A DNA stretch of 64,000 bases from the NCBI RefSeq assembly GCF_029714405.1, contig NZ_CP121650.1, positions 3,105,001-3,169,000 of the forward strand. Direction: 5' to 3'. The translations under genes and the position numbers were made by a program. A model generated the notes under the pieces. It had not been told where the DNA came from. It did not search any database and saw only the letters and a program-made list of their open reading frames with translations. Source of the DNA: Bradyrhizobium sp. CB82. GTDB taxonomy: Bacteria; Pseudomonadota; Alphaproteobacteria; Rhizobiales; Xanthobacteraceae. Position 1 is the first letter of the stretch, and the number at the start of each line of letters is the position of its first letter. Below are positions 26,286 to 35,444 of this stretch, piece by piece.

Positions 26286-27203
26286 TCACGGACGAACTCG
26301 GATGATCGTTTTCCCGCTGATCCGCCGCGTCGGATTGAAAGCGGCGACAGCCTCGTCAAGGGGCGCGATGTTGCCGATGTTTGTACGCAGTCGTCCGTCC
26401 CGTACCCGCTGGACGATCTCACCCAGTTGCGCGCGATCGGACACCAGAACAAAGTCGATCGCCAAGCCGTCGGCGGGCCGCGTTTCGGTCGGCCCGGCGA
26501 TGGTTACCAACGTTCCTCCGGTTCGAACCAGGCCGGCGGACCGCTTACCGATCTCGCCTCCGATGACGTCGAAAACCAGATGGACTCCGCCGACGCCTTC
26601 GAGATCGTCGTTCTCGAGGTCGACGAACTCCTGCGCGCCGAAGTCGAGCGCTTTCTGACGGTCGGCGGCACGTCCCGTGCCGATGACGTAGGCACCGGCC
26701 TCTCGTGCGAGCTGCGTCACCATCGAGCCGACCGCGCCGGCCGCGCCGTGCACGAGAACGCTCTGCCCCGCCTGAAGGCGACCGTGCACGAACAGTCCTT
26801 GCCAAGCAGTCAGGCCCGGCATCGCCACGGCCGCCCCCACCGAGAACTCGACTTCGCCTGGCAGCGGTGCGAGATTGCGTGCCTCCACTGCCACATACTC
26901 GGCCAGGGTGCCGCCGCGATACGAGTCCGAGAGACCGAACACCCGTTGTCCTACCGACAGTCCGGTCGTGCCATAGCCGAGAGCGGTGACAATACCTGCC
27001 AGCTCCTGGCCGGGAATCGTCGGCGACCGGTCACGGTCGAGGCGATCGGTCCAGGTCGAAGGCCACGTCAGCTCGCCCGAGGTGAATCCAGACGCATGAA
27101 CCTGAACGACGACGTCATTTATCGCTGCCTGCGGCTCGGGGCGCTCCACCAGCTTCATCCCGGCCGTTCCCGCAGCCTGGTCCGTCACAACGATCGCTTT
27201 CAT
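26286..27203 (-). CDS. Zinc-independent NADPH:quinone reductase-like MDR oxidoreductase
   Basis: 305 aa with an N-terminal GroES-like domain (MKLVERPEPQAAINDVVVQV, IPGQELAGIV) and a Rossmann domain (VLVHGAAGAVGSMVTQLARE). No zinc-binding Cys cluster is present, which fits the quinone-oxidoreductase branch. It ends ISGKTIIRVRP. The ATG at 27203 follows GAGGAGATC. It probably reduces quinones or enones with NADPH. A 101-bp gap separates it from the upstream MFS gene. Confidence 0.9.
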   Translation of the reverse strand: MKAIVVTDQAAGTAGMKLVERPEPQAAINDVVVQVHASGFTSGELTWPSTWTDRLDRDRSPTIPGQELAGIVTALGYGTTGLSVGQRVFGLSDSYRGGTLAEYVAVEARNLAPLPGEVEFSVGAAVAMPGLTAWQGLFVHGRLQAGQSVLVHGAAGAVGSMVTQLAREAGAYVIGTGRAADRQKALDFGAQEFVDLENDDLEGVGGVHLVFDVIGGEIGKRSAGLVRTGGTLVTIAGPTETRPADGLAIDFVLVSDRAQLGEIVQRVRDGRLRTNIGNIAPLDEAVAAFNPTRRISGKTIIRVRP

Positions 27204-27303
27204 GGGAATGATCTCCTCTGTCGTTCGTCTCATTGCTGGGTATGTTGCGGCGGTAATCTGCGCTTCAATCCGGATAAAGCGGCGCCCAAGACAGCGACGA
27301 TTC

Positions 27304-28581
27304 TCATGACACTGTTCCCTGTACTGGTGAACCGCTAGCGGTCGAACCGTCGGACGTGCTCTTCCCGGTCCTGTCGGTGTGCGGATTGCGTGCACCGAGG
27401 AGGGTAAATAGGGTGGCCACGGCGGCAAGTCCGCCGTATCCGAGCGTGATCTGCGGAAGCGAGAACAGGTTGGAAAGTTGCCCGGAGATGAGGCTCGGAA
27501 AGGCGGCGCCGCTGTAGCAGAGAAGGTAGATCGCGCTGAAGATTGGTGCCCGTTCGGCGAGCGTGCTGCCGTGCAGCAAGCCGCGTGTGGCGGCGCTGAT
27601 GGCGATGCCCTGACCGGCACCGGCAACCATGGTCGCGGTGATGAACAACACCAGTGTGCCGGCTAAGATTGCAGTGCTGATGCCGATCATTCCGGCCACG
27701 AAGGTGATCATACCGACGCGTTGGGCTACCGCGGATGTGAACCAGCCACCAATGGGAGCGCCGAGAACGCTGGGGGTCATATAGGCAGCGAACACTAGCC
27801 CGAGGATCAACGGGCTGCGGGTGTGAAGTTCATCTTGTACAAGCGCAGGCATGAACGCTTGGTAGAAGCCCCCGCTGGCCCAAGTGGCCAGAAACACCGC
27901 CGCCGCGACAGGGAGCAGATGCCTGACCCGCGCCGGTACGCTGACCTGGGGTAACAGCGATCGCCAAGCGCCGGGAGTCGGAGTTGCTGTTTCCGGACTG
28001 ATTGCGACGAGTGCAACAGACAGTAATAGGAAGCAAACGCAGACGAGATAGATGAGTTCGCGCGGCCAGGGGCCGAACTCAACAAGCGCGCCGGATGCTA
28101 TGGCGCCGATAGCGACGCCGAGCATCGGCCCTTGGCTGGTGACAACGGACGCCAACCATTCCGGTCTTCTGGGTGCCGCATCGACGATGTAGGAGGTCAG
28201 ACTGCTGCCAGCCAACCCGGTGGCGAGGCCCACGAGGAGCCGACCGGCCAGCAGAGTGTCGATGTCGTGCACATTCAGCAACAGCAGACACCCCAGCAGG
28301 AGAAGACCGAGGCTAGTGATCGCAGTGACCCGGCGGCCCAGATGATTGGACAGGCGTCCCAGTACCAACAGTGCGGTTATGGTGCCGACGGCGTACGCGA
28401 CGACGGCCATCGAAATACCGGCGTTAGTGAACCCGTCTTCTGTCCGGTAGGTGTTGTAAAGGGGGATCGGAGCGGCCGCAGCGGCGAATGAGACCACCAA
28501 GGAAACTACCGCTGATAAAAATGCCAGCGCGAGCATTCCGCTCCGGTGAGACTGGCTGATCACTGGTGGCAAGTTTTGCAT
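27304..28581 (-). CDS. MFS transporter, drug-exporter type
   Basis: About 425 aa with 12 hydrophobic segments. Between helices 2 and 3 is GRLSNHLGRRVTAITSLG, the MFS motif A (G-x3-D/N-x2-G-R-R). RLLVGLATGLAGSSLTSYIV fits helix 4. The charged C-terminal tail is cytoplasmic. The start ATG at 28581 lacks a strong ribosome site; a GTG at 28653 would extend the N-terminus by 24 residues. Substrate unknown; neighbours suggest a toxic organic compound. Confidence 0.88.
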   Translation of the reverse strand: MQNLPPVISQSHRSGMLALAFLSAVVSLVVSFAAAAAPIPLYNTYRTEDGFTNAGISMAVVAYAVGTITALLVLGRLSNHLGRRVTAITSLGLLLLGCLLLLNVHDIDTLLAGRLLVGLATGLAGSSLTSYIVDAAPRRPEWLASVVTSQGPMLGVAIGAIASGALVEFGPWPRELIYLVCVCFLLLSVALVAISPETATPTPGAWRSLLPQVSVPARVRHLLPVAAAVFLATWASGGFYQAFMPALVQDELHTRSPLILGLVFAAYMTPSVLGAPIGGWFTSAVAQRVGMITFVAGMIGISTAILAGTLVLFITATMVAGAGQGIAISAATRGLLHGSTLAERAPIFSAIYLLCYSGAAFPSLISGQLSNLFSLPQITLGYGGLAAVATLFTLLGARNPHTDRTGKSTSDGSTASGSPVQGTVS

Positions 28582-28652
28582 CGAGTAGCGAATCGGTCGT
28601 CTTCCAAAGAATTCGGGCGCGCAGGTCCGAGTTCTCCGGTTGGTTTGCTTCA

Positions 28653-29042
28653 CTAGGTGGCGGTGATATCGGTGCCAAGCTGACGAGTGGCTCCATCGCT
28701 GAGAGCTGCCACAGCCGTCCTTTGGTTATTGTCGATCAGGTACTGCCATCGTCGATCCGCGCCGCGGCGTACGACGCCGCTCGCTGAGCCTCCAACGTAT
28801 TTGCGACTTAGACCTCTGCCATCAATTGACCGATCCAACACGATCAGGGCGAAATCGCCGGCAACGTACACATGACGCGCGCTGGCCTTCAGCGGCAAAC
28901 CGTACTTGAGATCGCACTCGAGTCGGGCGGCGATTTCGGTGGTAGTAGTTCGTCCGTCACTCGCGATGAGAACGGGCTTTGGGTCATACACTGGTATCAT
29001 CGCGCTGACCTTGTCGGAGTGAAAACGCTCGAGCAGCGACAT
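28653..29042 (-). CDS. NTF2-like/SnoaL-type (YybH) protein
   Basis: 129 aa; the ATG at 29042 follows GCAGGAGACCCCTG. LLERFHSDKVSAMIPVYDPK and VLIASDGRTTTTEIAARLEC match the first half of DUF4440/NTF2-like folds, and VYVAGDFALIVLD plus a final W-x-Y strand match the second. These small cone-shaped proteins bind or isomerise hydrophobic ligands. It is the first gene of the redox/export group. Confidence 0.75.
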   Translation of the reverse strand: MSLLERFHSDKVSAMIPVYDPKPVLIASDGRTTTTEIAARLECDLKYGLPLKASARHVYVAGDFALIVLDRSIDGRGLSRKYVGGSASGVVRRGADRRWQYLIDNNQRTAVAALSDGATRQLGTDITAT

Positions 29043-29479
29043 CAGGGGTCTCCTGCGCGTGTTGGCTGAAACGGTTGTCCTGGTCGCTATTCGACTGAGT
29101 GGCTGTCAAGGTCGCAGCGCGGCACGAAAGTTTCCAATAGCCAGTACTTATGGTTTCCATAGCGGGGGGAATTGTGCGGCGACAGTCCTCAATCCCGTTC
29201 CTAGATCAAGGCAAGTTGCTTAGCCGCGACGAAGTCACTTCCGGCGCTAGCGGGATCGGCCGGCCGCCAAGGCTTGAGCAATGCCGATGGTCGCGACCAC
29301 CTCATTGATTAGAGCGTTGTGTCGGTGCTCTGGTCTGAAGCGTTTGTTCTCGGGCCGGGCAATTGGGCGCTCCCAGCAGAGGGGGTGGCGCGCCAGCTGC
29401 TGCGTATGGCTGGGTCGACGAACGCCAGACCTCACTGTCGTCCTTGTGCCGTGTGGCCCAATGGTGTAGTGCAGCCCAC

Positions 29480-29655
29480 GCGGGCGCTCGCCCTTCCGGA
29501 CGTCCCGACGCTACGGCCGCACCTCGTCCTCGAGCTCCCGTTGTTCGGAAGCCAGACCCACGAAGGCGGAGAGATCCTGCTCTCCGGACAGGTTGACGCG
29601 ATTGCGATCGATGACGCCGGAGCTATCGACGCGGTCGTCAAATGGATTGCCCCAT
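29480..29655 (+). pseudogene. PD-(D/E)XK nuclease fragment (UvrD/RecB-type C-terminus)
   Basis: The plus strand reads PTLRPHLVLELPLFGSQTHE then ILLSGQVDAIAIDDAGAIDA and VVKWI. The pattern G-x-V-D-x-I-A-x-D...VVxWK is that of RecB-family nuclease domains attached to helicases. It lacks start, helicase and downstream parts, and breaks after VVKWI. A decayed fragment; assignment rests on the motif only. Confidence 0.4.
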
Positions 29656-29900
29656 TAAAACGAGTGAGAACGCGCTCATCCTGAGCTCAGCAGCGCCTGG
29701 CCAGGTCGTCGAAGATCTGGCTGAACCACATAGTCAGCTGATGACGGCTCTTCTTGCGCGGATGGATTCAGCGAAGGGAGATCGAGGAGGCCTTCAACAA
29801 CACCCGAAACGCGGTGGTGGCTGCTACTCAGGGCCAACAGATTCCGGCTGTGTCATCTACGTTAACCGAAAGCGTTGATCTTCGGCCGGCGTGGAGCGGT
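29656..29900 (+). pseudogene. Caspase-like (peptidase C14) C-terminal fragment, frameshifted
   Basis: One frame gives ALILSSAAPGQVVEDLAEPH and SQLMTALLARMD; after about 29770 another frame gives REIEEAFNNTRNAVVAATQG and QQIPAVSSTLTE. Together these match the end of bacterial caspase-family proteins, where substrate-pocket loops precede a run of this type. The catalytic His-Cys part is missing. One frameshift plus a truncation shows decay. Confidence 0.5.
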
Positions 29901-30108
29901 GCTTCTGTGTCCTCCGTCCGATCTGCAGCTACCGGTCGCCCCGATTGACCAAGCAGATTTTTGCTGACCTCCAAAGATCAAAGGTCAAGGCTGACTTCCC
30001 ATGGCGGTCGACACGCAACCATCTCCTCCTTGTTTGGAGCCTCCGACGCGCACTGGCTCCGTCTCCTATCGGTGACGCCGTATCACTGAGGGTCTTCCTT
30101 CGAGTTTC

Positions 30109-30338
30109 ATGATCATCTGCTCCTGTAATGTCCTCAGCGACCGGGAAGTTCGCCACGCAGTGAAAACACGGCTGACACCGCGCTGCGCAATGCCAAGCAG
30201 ATCTATGGGCACCTGGGTTGCAGCGCCGAATGCGGCCGCTGCGCGCACACCATGAGGACGATTATCGACGAGGCGTACAGGGAGCGTGTACTAGCCTGTC
30301 AGGCTGGCTGCCCGCATGGTGGGACCAAGGATGAATGA
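30109..30338 (+). pseudogene. bfd: Bacterioferritin-associated ferredoxin, single-base frameshift
   Basis: The ATG at 30109 gives MIICSCNVLSDREVRHAVK with the first two cluster Cys. The second half, in the next frame, reads NAKQIYGHLGCSAECGRCAH, TMRTIIDEAY and CPHGGTKDE with the other two Cys (C-x4-C-x2-C region). Total length is 230 bp; adding one base in the A-run at 30162-30165 restores a 77-codon gene. Bfd hands electrons to bacterioferritin for iron release; bfr lies 156 bp downstream on the same strand, the usual arrangement. The lesion could be real or a sequencing error. Confidence 0.85.
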
Positions 30339-30494
30339 GCCCAAACTCGCGTCGAAAATAGCCTAGGTTCCCTTGATTTGCTGGACAGGCGCCTCTCGGT
30401 TTCATGTCCAGAAAATGCCCGTCTGCTTGTCCTTCGTCGGAATCGATCTAAACTTGCGAGGGTCAAGAACGGGCCTCAAGTCTTGGAGTTCATC

Positions 30495-30983
30495 ATGCAG
30501 GGCGACCCGAAAGTCATCGAGTATCTCAACAAGGCACTGCGTCACGAGCTCACGGCAATTAATCAGTACTGGCTGCACTACCGCTTCCTGAATAATTGGG
30601 GTCTCCTAGAGATGGCTAAGGTCTGGCGCAAGGAGTCCATCGAGGAGATGGAGCACGCTGACAAGCTCACCGACCGCATCATCTTCTTCGATGGTTTCCC
30701 AAACATGCAGGTGCTCGATCCCCTGCGCATCGGCCAGAACGTCAAGGAGATTATCGAGTGCGATCTCGCCGCGGAGATGAGCGCGCGTGCCCTCTATGAG
30801 GAAGCGGCGGCCTATTGCCACAGCGTAAAGGACTACGTCACGCGCGACCTCTTCGAGGAGCTGATGAGCGATGAGGAACATCACATCGACTTCCTCGAAA
30901 CCCAGCTCGATCTAATCGGCCGCATCGGCCTCGAGCTCTACACCCAGAAGCATGTCGGCGGGCTCAAGGCCGAAGAGCACTGA
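30495..30983 (+). CDS. bfr: Bacterioferritin
   Basis: 162 aa, the family's usual length. All ferroxidase ligands sit at canonical positions: Glu18, Glu51, His54, Glu94, Glu127 and His130, and the heme ligand Met52 is present (IEEMEHADK). The start ATG at 30495 follows TTGGAGTTCATC. The protein forms a 24-subunit iron-storage shell in the cytoplasm. It lies downstream of the frameshifted bfd; with that gene broken, iron release may depend on another reductant. Confidence 0.96.
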   Translation: MQGDPKVIEYLNKALRHELTAINQYWLHYRFLNNWGLLEMAKVWRKESIEEMEHADKLTDRIIFFDGFPNMQVLDPLRIGQNVKEIIECDLAAEMSARALYEEAAAYCHSVKDYVTRDLFEELMSDEEHHIDFLETQLDLIGRIGLELYTQKHVGGLKAEEH

Positions 30984-31419
30984 ATTGTTGCGCCGTCCAC
31001 GGCAATCGAAGAGTGTGGCGACGAGCAGCTGTAGCGATTGGTGCGGCTCACGCTTCAGTTGTGCTCAATCGCAGGCAACCGTGCACTTTGCGACCACGAC
31101 GTTCCAGCGCCGCGGATGCCGGTTCATGGAGGGCCTTGGTTTCGCCACCGGCAAATAACGAGTTTTCCATGATTGCCGACCGGGTCCGTGCGACGAATGG
31201 CCAGGGGTATTCTGTCCATCCTCTCGTCAGAATTGAAACCACTTCAAATTCACGGCTTCTTTCTCCCGCTCATGTCTTTGCTGATCCGCCTTGGGAGGCA
31301 GCAAGAGATCAGGGACACATATCGTTGGAAATACGGGCTGATCTCCGGGCCGTAGTAATTAGAAGCGCGCTCGGCGCAATACGATATGCTGCGTGGGCAA
31401 TTCAGGTTCTCGAGGTCTC
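30984..31419. other. Intergenic stretch between bfr and AraC-type regulator
   Basis: About 436 bp without a supportable gene. It presumably holds the promoter of the regulator. Short open frames have no ribosome site or recognisable sequence. Confidence 0.4.
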
Positions 31420-32400
31420 ATGTCTCAAGTCGACTGGTTGAGTCATCTCCTGCAAATCATCACCGTGACCGGCCAACTCGAGGTCCGCTGCGCTTACGGC
31501 GCACCATGGCGTATTAGCTGGCCGAGGGCCGCGGCGAACGAGATCCCCTACCATGTCATAGTCAAGGGCCGTGCCTTTTTCGAAGATCCCAATTCGAGAA
31601 CGATGCAAGAGCTTGGGAGCGGGGATATCGTGCTGCTCCCTCACGGTTCGGCGCACATGCTGCACGACGGCAGCGGCGAAACGCCGATCAGCACGCACGA
31701 AAGCAGGGGCTCCGCAGGATGGATGTTGAGCGAGAACGATGGAGGAGGTGAGCAACTCGATCTGCTGTGCGGGCGGTTTTTCGTCGTGCCACCTCATGAT
31801 CGACTAATCCGCAACTACCTGCCGACAAATCTGGTAGTGCGGGCCAAGGAAAGCCATGGAGAACAGGACATCACGTCGGCATCGAGGCAACTTTCCGGAC
31901 TGGTCGCTCTGATGCGAATGGAGTCCGCAGGGGACAGAGCGGGAGGACGCGCCATTCTCAACGCACTGTCTTCGGTCTTATTCACGCTCGTTCTACGCGC
32001 CGCGAGCGAATCCGGAAAATCCACCGAAGGCTTGTTGGCCCTTGCTGGCCATCCGAGATTGGCGCCTGCCATTGCGGCGATGTTCGCCGATCCGTCGCGA
32101 CCTTGGAAGCTTCCCGACCTAGCCGATCTATGCGGCATGTCACGCGCGACATTCATGCGCCAGTTTCAGGATAAGTTAGGTCGCTCCGCCCTCGACCTGT
32201 TGACCGATCTGCGCATGAGTATGGCCGCCAACGAACTCAAGAAGCCAAGGATCAGCACGGAAGCTGTGGCTGAGACGGTCGGGTATCAATCCGTTTCGGC
32301 CTTCCGGCGTATATTTGCGGAGAGGATGGGCATGACGCCGGGGGAATGGCGCCGACTGGCGCACAACGGCGATGAGTCTGGGTCGTCGCCGCCAGAATGA
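31420..32400 (+). CDS. AraC-family regulator with cupin_6 ligand domain
   Basis: 326 aa. The N-terminal half has the cupin_6 pattern of RCS-type regulators (YGAPWRISWP, YHVIVKGRAFF, GDIVLLPHGSAHML). The C-terminal ~100 residues contain two HTH motifs (LPDLADLCGMSRATFMRQFQ and AVAETVGYQSVSAFRRIFAE). The ATG at 31420 follows CGAGGTCTC. It probably controls the downstream nitroreductase and AhpD genes in response to a small, perhaps electrophilic, molecule; this is from context. Confidence 0.9.
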   Translation: MSQVDWLSHLLQIITVTGQLEVRCAYGAPWRISWPRAAANEIPYHVIVKGRAFFEDPNSRTMQELGSGDIVLLPHGSAHMLHDGSGETPISTHESRGSAGWMLSENDGGGEQLDLLCGRFFVVPPHDRLIRNYLPTNLVVRAKESHGEQDITSASRQLSGLVALMRMESAGDRAGGRAILNALSSVLFTLVLRAASESGKSTEGLLALAGHPRLAPAIAAMFADPSRPWKLPDLADLCGMSRATFMRQFQDKLGRSALDLLTDLRMSMAANELKKPRISTEAVAETVGYQSVSAFRRIFAERMGMTPGEWRRLAHNGDESGSSPPE

Positions 32401-32496
32401 TCCTTTTGAGCATCAATTTGAGCCACTAGAAGCTCGAAACGATCATTCCCGGCGGTAAATTGGGCTCCGTCATCACTTGATAACGGAGCACCCCCA

Positions 32497-33180
32497 ATGA
32501 ACAACACGACTACAACCGCTGCCGCTGCCGATCGGGAAACCTCCCGTTCGCTTGGGCGGCCGCTGGCAAACGCCGTAATCGAAACCATTCTGAGCCGCAG
32601 TGCGGCGAAGTATTACGACTCGACGGCCGTCCTCAGCGACGATCAGATCCGCGACCTCGTGCGGATAGGCACTTCAGCGCCGACATCCTTCCATCTGCAG
32701 AACTGGCGCTTCATCGCCGTGCGCTCACCCGAAGCAAAGACACGGCTCCGGCCGATCGCTTGGAACCAGCCCGCAATCACCGAAGCAGCCGTGACCTTCA
32801 TCGTCGTCGGCCAATTGGCCGATGCCAGCACCGTTCCTGCGCGCCTGGCGCCGGTCGTGGAAGCCGGGATCATGCCAGCACATATGGTGCCGGAATGGGA
32901 GGGACCTGCTCGCGGCCTGTACGACAATCAACCGCAGCGCCAGCGTGACGAGGCCGTACGCTCCGCGACCTTCGGCGGCGCAGCCATCATCTATGCAGCC
33001 CACTCGCTGGGCCTGGGTTCGACACCGATGATCGGTTTCGATGCAGAGGCCGTGCACAAAGAGTTCGGCCTGGCCGAACATGAAATCCCGGTCATGCTGC
33101 TGACCGTCGGACCGGAGCGGCCCGGCAACTGGCCGCAGAAGCCGCGCTTGCCCGTGGCCGACGTGCTGCACTTCGCATAA
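32497..33180 (+). CDS. Nitroreductase-family FMN oxidoreductase
   Basis: 227 aa. The family hallmarks are ETILSRSAAKYYD, TSAPTSFHLQNWRFIAV and the C-terminal EIPVMLLTVGPER. The ATG at 32497 follows CGGAGCACCCCCA. It uses FMN and NAD(P)H to reduce nitro-compounds or quinones in the cytoplasm. It is 96 bp after the AraC gene and 35 bp before the AhpD-type gene, so likely in the same transcription unit. Confidence 0.9.
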   Translation: MNNTTTTAAAADRETSRSLGRPLANAVIETILSRSAAKYYDSTAVLSDDQIRDLVRIGTSAPTSFHLQNWRFIAVRSPEAKTRLRPIAWNQPAITEAAVTFIVVGQLADASTVPARLAPVVEAGIMPAHMVPEWEGPARGLYDNQPQRQRDEAVRSATFGGAAIIYAAHSLGLGSTPMIGFDAEAVHKEFGLAEHEIPVMLLTVGPERPGNWPQKPRLPVADVLHFA

Positions 33181-33215
33181 CCAACCCTGAAATCAATCAT
33201 CCAAGGAGAAATAAC

Positions 33216-33761
33216 ATGGCCAGAGCTGCCGCTCTGAAGCCGGAACACGTGCCGGCCGATTCGAAACCAACCCTCGATATGTTCACCAGGAGCATCGGGT
33301 TCACGCCAAACATGATGGCGACCTTCGCGCAAAGCCCGATCGCGTTCAACGCATGGGCCGCTCTGCTCGGCTCGTTGAGCAAGGCGCTCGACGTCAAGAC
33401 GCGCGACAGCATCGGCCTTGCGGTCTCCGAAGTGAACGGCTGCAACTACTGCCTGACGGTGCACAGCTTCACGGCGGAGCACATGGCCAAGCTGCCGGCC
33501 GACGACATCATTCTCGCCCGAAAGGGTCATGCCAGGGACCCGAAGCGGGACGCCGCCGTCCAGTTTGCACGCGAGATCATCGAAAGCCGCGGCCATGTCA
33601 CAGACGCCGATCTGCAAGCCGTCCGCGATGCGGGCTACACGGATGCGAACATCATGGAGATCATCGCGCTCGTGGCCATGTACTCGCTGACGAACTTCTT
33701 CAACAACGTGTTCAATCCCGACAAGGACTTCCCCGCTGTGGCACCGGCCGGCTCGATCTGA
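33216..33761 (+). CDS. AhpD-like carboxymuconolactone decarboxylase-family peroxidase-related enzyme
   Basis: 181 aa. VSEVNGCNYCLTVHSF carries the redox Cys-x2-Cys plus His of AhpD-type proteins. IMEIIALVAMYSLTNFFNNV is the conserved final helix region of the peroxidase-related subgroup. The ATG at 33216 follows CAAGGAGAAATAAC. Likely a thiol-dependent peroxide-reducing protein. A strong hairpin after its stop suggests it ends the operon. Confidence 0.9.
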   Translation: MARAAALKPEHVPADSKPTLDMFTRSIGFTPNMMATFAQSPIAFNAWAALLGSLSKALDVKTRDSIGLAVSEVNGCNYCLTVHSFTAEHMAKLPADDIILARKGHARDPKRDAAVQFAREIIESRGHVTDADLQAVRDAGYTDANIMEIIALVAMYSLTNFFNNVFNPDKDFPAVAPAGSI

Positions 33762-33774
33762 GTCTGCCAGTAGT

Positions 33775-33810
33775 ATCAACCGCCTCCAAGGAGCCCTGGA
33801 GGCGGTTGAT
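33775..33810 (+). terminator. Strong 14-bp hairpin after the AhpD-type gene
   Basis: ATCAACCGCCTCCA (33775-33788) pairs perfectly with TGGAGGCGGTTGAT (33797-33810) around an 8-nt loop. It starts 14 bp after the stop codon. No T-run follows, so it may act as a terminator or as an mRNA-stabilising hairpin. Confidence 0.6.
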
Positions 33811-33842
33811 GCAAGAGCTTCCTAGCCATTTGGATCGGTCGC

Positions 33843-34471
33843 ATGAATATCCTCCATATTGATAGCAGTTCTCGCCCGAAATCGCATAGCCGAGAGCTTT
33901 CGGCCGCGATCGTCAAAAAGCTTCTTCAGGTTGCGCCGGATGCGAGCATCAGGCGGCGTGATCTTGGAGCTGATCCTCTGCCTCTGCCACGGCTGACTAC
34001 GCGGATACGCTGTCATCGCCGGCCACACTGGCGGCGCCGCTGAAGTCCGCTTTTGACCTTGCCGAAACGCTCATTCGGGAAGTCGAGGCGGCCGATGTGA
34101 TTGTCATTGGAACGCCAATGCACAACTTCACTATCCCTTCGGTTCTCAAAGCGTGGATCGACCAAGTCCTGCGCGTTGGCCGCACGATGGAGTCGACGCC
34201 CGCCGGGAAGGTGGGAATGCTTCCGGATCGTCCGGTTTTTATCGGCGTCGCTTCCGGCGGCGTCTTCACGAGAGAGAGAGCAAATCAGCCTGATTTTCTC
34301 ACGCCCTATCTGGCGCTGGCACTGAACTCTATTGGGCTGAAGACGCTGCAATTCCTTCCGCTGCAGGCCACCGCGTTTATTGAAGGGGGCCAAGCCCCGC
34401 TAGCGAGCGAGAAGGTAATTGACGCTATCGACTTGACAGTCGTGCGAGAGCTTCGAGACGTAGCTGCTTGA
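33843..34471 (+). pseudogene. azoR: FMN-dependent NADH-azoreductase, single-base frameshift
   Basis: The first frame (MNILHIDSSSRPKSHSRELS ... RDLGADPLP) and the second (ATADYADTLS ... VIVIGTPMHNFTIPSVLKAW, IDQVLRVGRTM) together give a complete ~209-aa AzoR. The total of 629 bp is one base short of a multiple of three, and the break is at about 33985 within GATCCTCTGCCTCTGCC. FMN-binding SSSRPKSHSRELS and MHNFTIP motifs are present. It follows nitroreductase and AhpD genes on the same strand, as part of a reductive detoxification set. Confidence 0.85.
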
Positions 34472-34627
34472 TCAGCCGTGCTCTCGAGGATCGCAAGACC
34501 GTATCGCAATGCTCTCCGTGCTCTGGACAAAGTCGCAGCGGCGGCATTCTGAGGGCCCATGGCAAGCCTTGACAAGCGCCCGTTTAACCTCCGGCTCCCC
34601 GCGGGATTATCAACACGAGGTCTTCCG

Positions 34628-35086
34628 ATGATTAGTACGCTTCCGCAAATCGGCGACAGGATCACCGACAAATCAGCATCGCCCGATGAAAGCACCGTTC
34701 GCGAATGGATCGGAGCAGATGGCTTCGAATACTGGGCCAAGCTGCGGACCTGGATCGATGAATCCTACCCAGAAGTTTTCGCGCCGGATTGGCTCTACGG
34801 TGGAAAGAACCGCGGTTGGTCCCTGCGTTACAAGAAGACCAGGGCGTTCTGCCACCTGGTGCCGGAATTCCGACGAGTTTCAGCTGTGGTGGTCATGGGT
34901 AGAGCAGAGCGAGAAAAGTTTGAGAAGCGGCGCTATGTTTGGCACCCGCAATTGATCAAACTCTACGATGACGCGAAAACATACATCGACGGAAAATGGC
35001 TAACGATTGCCGTCGCATCGGCAGATGATCTGCATGATGTGACGAACCTTCTGACTATGAAGCGACCGCAAAAGTCGGGCGGTTGA
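34628..35086 (+). CDS. DUF3788 family protein, 152 aa
   Basis: The ATG at 34628 (ACGAGGTCTTCCG upstream) gives MISTLPQIGDRITDKSASPD. Core features W-L-Y-G-G-K-N-R-G-W-S-L-R-Y-K-K-T-R and VSAVVVMGRAEREKFE match DUF3788 proteins, a small family of unknown function related in fold to YjbR/DUF1801-type proteins. It is a single gene. The frame is open further upstream to 34559 but without family sequence. Confidence 0.75.
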   Translation: MISTLPQIGDRITDKSASPDESTVREWIGADGFEYWAKLRTWIDESYPEVFAPDWLYGGKNRGWSLRYKKTRAFCHLVPEFRRVSAVVVMGRAEREKFEKRRYVWHPQLIKLYDDAKTYIDGKWLTIAVASADDLHDVTNLLTMKRPQKSGG

Positions 35087-35136
35087 AGATCACAAGAATG
35101 CTGGTTTGCCGGGCGATGGCTCACCGGACGCGTACC

Positions 35137-35440
35137 TAGCGAATGCGGGTGTGGCGATTTAAACCCGGGCGTCTTCGTTGGGCATGGCTTGCTCATCGCC
35201 ACGATCGTCGCTGGCCTCGCCGTAGGAAAGCCGTTCGGCGTCCTTCTCGCGGCTGCCGCGGCCGTGCGCGCAGGCATAGCTGTGAAACCGAGGAGTACAC
35301 GTGGTGCAGTTGGCCGGGGCGGGCCCCCTCGTTTCGTCGCCGGGGAGGCGTTTCCGAGCACCACCGACTTTTCGGCCAGGATCGCCATATTCGCTGCGTC
35401 GGTTCTTTCGGCAGTCGTTGGGACTGTGCTCGCGCACGGC
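35137..35440 (+). pseudogene. nhaA: Na+/H+ antiporter NhaA, decayed C-terminal part
   Basis: Three frames together give LANAGVAI, then GVFVGHGLLIATIVAGLAVG, KPFGVLLAAAAAVRAGIAVK, YTWC, QLAGAG, and FPSTTDFSARIAIFAASVLS followed by AVVGT. This order matches the last helices of NhaA (FANAGV, VGKPxG, G-x-GFT...SLxI...KxGILxGSLLSA). A stop at 35161 and several frame changes show decay, and the G-I-G-F-T-M segment is lost. The right end abuts the IS701 element at 35445. Confidence 0.7.
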
Positions 35441-35444
35441 CTAG

